DNA of 9,019 nt from Nitriliruptoraceae bacterium (GTDB lineage Bacteria > Actinomycetota > Nitriliruptoria > Nitriliruptorales > Nitriliruptoraceae): assembly GCA_003554005.1 (NCBI GenBank), contig PWEU01000035.1:1-9019 (forward strand), read 5' to 3'. The notes under the pieces are model-generated. The model was not told the DNA's origin and did not search any database. It was given only the letters and a program-made list of their open reading frames with translations. Shown here in pieces: positions 6,246 to 9,019 of the stretch. Positions within the stretch are counted from its first letter, which is position 1; each line of letters opens with the position of its first letter. The position numbers were made by a program, and so were the translations under genes.

Positions 6246-8057
6246 GTGAGCGACATCGCGATCGAGGACCACGCGTTCCTGTCCGACTGCCATTCCGCAG
6301 CCCTGGTGACCAGGGAGGGGTCCGTGGACTGGCTCTGTTTCCCGCGCTTCGACTCGCCCAGCGTGTGCGCCCGCCTGCTGGACGATGATGCCGGTCACCT
6401 CGCCATCCGCCCGGTCGGCGAGGTGGAGGTGACCCGCCGCTACCTCGAGGACAGCCTCGTGCTCGAGACGACCTTCGCCGCCGAAGGCGGCACCGCCGTG
6501 CTGACCGACGCGTTGGCGCTGCAAGCCGGTGACAGCGGTCACCAACTCGGCCGGGATGCACCCCACGCGCTACTGCGCCGCATCCGTTGCACCGAGGGCA
6601 GCGTCGAGGTGGCGGTGACCTTCGCCCCACGGCCGGAGTACGGCCTGGCCCGGCCGCTGCTGCGGGCCGTCGACGGCGGCATGCTGACCCAGGGCGCGCC
6701 CGACGCCCTGGCGCTGTGGACACAGGTCCCGCTCGAGCTCGACCAGAGTCGCGCCGAGGGGACGGTCACCCTGTCGGTCGACGAGGAGGCGACCTTCGCC
6801 CTGCAGTGGGCCCGGGCCTGGGAGACGACACCACCTCGGTGGCGACCCACCGAGGTGGCCGAGCGCCTCGAGGACACGACCGCTGCGTGGCAGCGCTGGG
6901 CTGCCGAGCACCAGCACTACGACGGTCCCTGGCCGGAGCTGGTGCGTTGCAGCGGTCGGATCCTGCAGGGACTGACGTTCCAGCCGACGGGTGCAGTGGT
7001 CGCAGCGGCGACGACGTCGTTGCCGGAGGAGATCGGCGGCTCACGCAACTGGGACTACCGCTACACCTGGCTGCGGGATGCCTCCTTGACGCTCGACGCA
7101 CTGTGGATCGCGGCCTGCCCGGACGAGGCACGGGCGTTCGTCGAGTGGCTGGTCGGTGCGGCCGCCAGCGACCTGCGGGATGGCTCGAAGACCCAGATCA
7201 TGTACGGCGTCGCCGGCGAACACGACCTGGCCGAGCGCACCCTCGACCACCTCGCTGGCTGGCGTGACAGCCGGCCGGTCAGGATCGGCAACGGCGCGTA
7301 CGGCCAGCAGCAGCTCGACGTCTACGGCGAGGTCCTCGGTGCGGTCGCCCGGCTGCGGGACCAGCTCGGTCCGCTCGACGAGACCACGCAGTGGTTCCTG
7401 CGTCAGCTCGCCCAGGCCGCCATCGACAGGTGGGAGCAGGCGGACCATGGCATCTGGGAGGTGCGCAACGCGCCGCAGCACATGCTGAACTCGAAGCTGA
7501 TGTGCTGGGTGGCGCTCGACCGGGCGATCGAGCTCGCCGAGGTCCTCGTGCCCTCCGAGGCCGAGCTCGAACGATGGCACAGGGAGCGGGACCGGATCCG
7601 CGACGCGATCCTCGACCGTGGCGTCGATCCGGAGACCGGCGCCTTCACCCAGGCCTTCGGCTCGACATCGCTGGACGCGAGTGCGCTCCGTCTCCCGATC
7701 GTCGGCTTCCTCCCCGGCGACGACCCCCGCGTGCTGGCGACGATCGCGGCGGTCGAGGATCGGTTGATGGACGAGGACGGTTTCGTCTCGCGCTACGAGG
7801 GCGGGGACGGGCTCGAGGGTGAGGAGGGCTCCTTCCTGCTGTGCACCTTCTGGCTCGCCCACGCCAAGGCACTGGCCGGCGATGCCGAGGGCGCGCGCGC
7901 CACCTTCGAGCGCGCTGCGGGCGTGCGCAACGACCTCGATCTGCTCGCCGAGGAGTATGGCGGTGGTGCGCTGCTCGGCAACGTGCCCCAGGCCTTCAGC
8001 CACGTCGGGCTGATCACGGCTGCCGCGGCCATCGCGGCCTGCGAGGTCCGGGACTAG
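6246..8057 (+). CDS. Glycoside hydrolase family 15, probable trehalase (glucoamylase-like)
   Basis: 603 aa, starting at GTG 6246 with GGAGGT (6234-6239) six bases upstream. The N-terminal beta domain opens IEDHAFLSDCHSAALVTREGSVDWLCFPRFDSPS (in pieces over 6-39), as in mycobacterial GH15 trehalases and other GH15 proteins. The catalytic (alpha/alpha)6 barrel follows: GSRNWDYRYTWLRDAS (265-280) at the substrate pocket, HGIWEVR (401-407) with the expected general acid Glu405, and GEEGSFLLCTFWLAHA (525-540) with the expected base Glu526/527. It releases glucose from trehalose or from alpha-glucan ends; sequence alone does not settle which. There is no signal peptide, so it is cytoplasmic, which favours stored trehalose or glycogen-derived oligosaccharides. 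Lying at the end of the pentose-phosphate operon, it would feed glucose to the pathway, although the local glucokinase is broken. Confidence 0.9.
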   Translation: MSDIAIEDHAFLSDCHSAALVTREGSVDWLCFPRFDSPSVCARLLDDDAGHLAIRPVGEVEVTRRYLEDSLVLETTFAAEGGTAVLTDALALQAGDSGHQLGRDAPHALLRRIRCTEGSVEVAVTFAPRPEYGLARPLLRAVDGGMLTQGAPDALALWTQVPLELDQSRAEGTVTLSVDEEATFALQWARAWETTPPRWRPTEVAERLEDTTAAWQRWAAEHQHYDGPWPELVRCSGRILQGLTFQPTGAVVAAATTSLPEEIGGSRNWDYRYTWLRDASLTLDALWIAACPDEARAFVEWLVGAAASDLRDGSKTQIMYGVAGEHDLAERTLDHLAGWRDSRPVRIGNGAYGQQQLDVYGEVLGAVARLRDQLGPLDETTQWFLRQLAQAAIDRWEQADHGIWEVRNAPQHMLNSKLMCWVALDRAIELAEVLVPSEAELERWHRERDRIRDAILDRGVDPETGAFTQAFGSTSLDASALRLPIVGFLPGDDPRVLATIAAVEDRLMDEDGFVSRYEGGDGLEGEEGSFLLCTFWLAHAKALAGDAEGARATFERAAGVRNDLDLLAEEYGGGALLGNVPQAFSHVGLITAAAAIAACEVRD

Positions 8058-8094
8058 CTCGCCGTCCGATCCGCGGGCACCTTCTCGGTTCCCA

Positions 8095-8136
8095 GCCGTG
8101 ACATCGAGGCCCGTCGCCGGCTGACCGGGTCACGGC
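8095..8136. terminator. Inverted repeat between convergent GH15 and osmC genes
   Basis: GCCGTGAC (8095-8102) and GTCACGGC (8129-8136) are perfect reverse complements separated by 26 bases. They lie in the short gap between the GH15 stop (8057) and the OsmC stop codon (8130-8132, inside the right arm). A bidirectional terminator is expected at such a place. There is no T-run on either strand and the loop is long, so the call is weak. Confidence 0.28.
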
Positions 8137-8651
8137 ACGGCGACCGCCACCTCCGCCCGCACCGGTGTCGCGGCGAGGATGTTGTCGAACATCGGTGATG
8201 TCGCCTCAGCCGCTCGGCGGATCTCCTCGAGCTGCTCGGCCGTCGCCTCGGTGTCGACCGTGACCCGGTAGTCGATCGCCTCGAAGCCGGGACGTACCGC
8301 CTCATCCAACGCGAGGTAGCCCCGCAGGTCGAAGGTGCCCTCCACCTCGATGTGCAGGTCCCGGTAGTCGAGTCCCCGCTTGGCTGCCTGGGTCACCCAC
8401 CCGATCGTCAGGCACGTGCCGAGAGCCGCGAGCAGCAGCTCCATCGGATCGACGGCCGCGTCGGTCCCCCCGAGCGGCGCCGGCTCGTCGGTCTCGATGG
8501 AGAAGGATCTGGCGGTCGTGCGTGCGCGCGCGCCGTCCTCCCAGCGGGTCAGCGTGCGGAAGGAACCGGTGCCCAGGGTCGGGTCGGCCTCGATGCTCCG
8601 GCGGGTCGACTCGAAGGCGTCGAGGTCGAGGTTCGTGCAGCTTGCGGTCAT
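8130..8651 (-). CDS. OsmC/Ohr family protein
   Basis: A 173-aa cytoplasmic protein of the OsmC superfamily, whose best-known members reduce organic hydroperoxides through two cysteines. Seen: SFSIETDEPAPLGGTDAAVD (49-68), then the signature helix DPMELLLAALGTCLTIGW (68-85) with the peroxidatic-type Cys80, the strands RDLHIEVEGTFDLRG (97-111), and the C-terminal region AEATSPMFDNILAATPV (148-164). In OsmC and Ohr the second cysteine lies in a 'CP...n' motif; here that position is Ser152 (TSPMFDN). One-cysteine members exist and their substrates are less certain. ATG 8651-8649 is chosen because AGGAGG (8657-8662) lies five bases upstream and the longer frame is unlike coding sequence. It is convergent to the operon and probably a single-gene unit. 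Confidence 0.87.
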   Translation of the reverse strand: MTASCTNLDLDAFESTRRSIEADPTLGTGSFRTLTRWEDGARARTTARSFSIETDEPAPLGGTDAAVDPMELLLAALGTCLTIGWVTQAAKRGLDYRDLHIEVEGTFDLRGYLALDEAVRPGFEAIDYRVTVDTEATAEQLEEIRRAAEATSPMFDNILAATPVRAEVAVAVP

Positions 8652-8953
8652 GGGCTCCTCCTCAGGGGCGGTCGCCAGGGCGCGCGGGTCGCGACCCTGG
8701 TCGGTGTCCGCTGCGCGGTCGCGGCACGGACGGAGGAAGCAACCGTCGGTCGGGGTCGGGCACTCCAGCCCGCAGTGGGAACCGTTCGAACCCGGTGCCG
8801 GAACGCGCACCCGCGCCCCCGCGCAGCCGCGTTGCGCTGCTCGCGGCCGCGGGTCGGCCGGCCCTCGGCGAGGCTGGCCTGGTCCTCGAGATGCACTCCG
8901 CGTCCGGTGACGGTGGTGCAGGCGGCCGACGCACCGAGCAGCAGCTTCGGAGG
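8652..8953. other. Non-coding stretch upstream of osmC
   Basis: About 300 bases with no frame that looks coding. It holds a perfect 12-bp palindrome GGGTCGCGACCC (8686-8697), 35 bases before the osmC ATG, and an 8-bp palindrome GTTCGAAC (8784-8791); either could be a regulator site. An imperfect hairpin at 8856-8879 (GGCC and GCC/GGC arms, one bulge and one mismatch) could follow the partial gene at the right edge. No clear -35/-10 pair was found. Confidence 0.3.
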
Positions 8954-9019
8954 TCAGGGTGGGTCGTGCTCGGTCAGGCGCCGGGTGCTCTCGACGAGCC
9001 GGGTGTAGGCGGCCAGGTC
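8954..9019 (-). CDS. C-terminal end of an unidentified protein
   Basis: Reading leftward from the window edge, one frame gives 21 codons ending at TGA 8956-8954. The tail reads DLAAYTRLVESTRRLTEHDP with one further Pro. Twenty of the 21 codons end in G or C, while the second positions are mixed, which supports real coding; the other two minus frames are stopped early or have unnatural composition. The segment looks like a charged amphipathic helix. Too little is present to name a family. The gene points towards osmC, but about 300 non-coding bases separate them, so they are probably not co-transcribed. Confidence 0.5.
   Translation of the reverse strand, partial: DLAAYTRLVESTRRLTEHDPP

Noticed and set aside
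8784..8791. GTTCGAAC, resembling part of an actinobacterial SOS box or a tRNA T-loop
   Set aside because: The SOS box needs TCGAAC and GTTCGA separated by four bases, which is not the case. The flanks do not form a T-stem and no tRNA cloverleaf could be drawn.
1..9019. CRISPR arrays, insertion sequences, phage genes, tRNA or rRNA genes
   Set aside because: No regularly spaced repeats, transposase or integrase motifs, terminal inverted repeats or conserved RNA gene segments were seen on either strand.

Overview
The window comes from a GC-rich bacterium. Genuine reading frames use G or C at nearly every third codon position, and GTG starts and short overlaps between genes are common. This points to an actinobacterium, but nothing in the sequence fixes the genus. 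All positions and motifs were read by eye; no database was searched.

Layout. The left third is on the minus strand: a partial gene running off the left edge (1-278), an acyltransferase-3 membrane protein (419-1768), a methionine-rich four-helix membrane protein (1977-2408) and a doubtful 69-aa frame (2443-2652). A divergent intergenic region carrying a 9-bp inverted repeat follows. The centre (2849-8057) is one tightly packed plus-strand operon: 6-phosphogluconate dehydrogenase, glucose-6-phosphate dehydrogenase (zwf), a 52-aa glucokinase remnant, 6-phosphogluconolactonase (pgl), a 77-aa frame ending like a transketolase, and a GH15 trehalase/glucoamylase. Convergent to it is an OsmC-family gene (8130-8651). 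The last codons of another minus-strand gene sit at the right edge (8954-9019).

How the genes fit. The GH15 enzyme would release glucose from trehalose or an alpha-glucan. A glucokinase would phosphorylate it, and Zwf, Pgl and Gnd would oxidise it to ribulose 5-phosphate with production of reduced cofactor. The glucokinase and transketolase steps survive only as small frames that keep strong ribosome-binding sites and overlap their neighbours, so they may now serve mainly to carry ribosomes into pgl and along the operon.

Most striking point. The partial gene at the left edge stops, by the ordinary code, at a TGA placed exactly where deiodinase-like proteins carry selenocysteine or cysteine (EFGSFT-TGA-PYC). 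The frame stays open after it to the window edge. A perfect hairpin with a GGUC apical loop begins 11 nt after the TGA, the geometry of the E. coli fdhF SECIS element. I read it as a selenoprotein that standard gene calling would cut to 72 aa.
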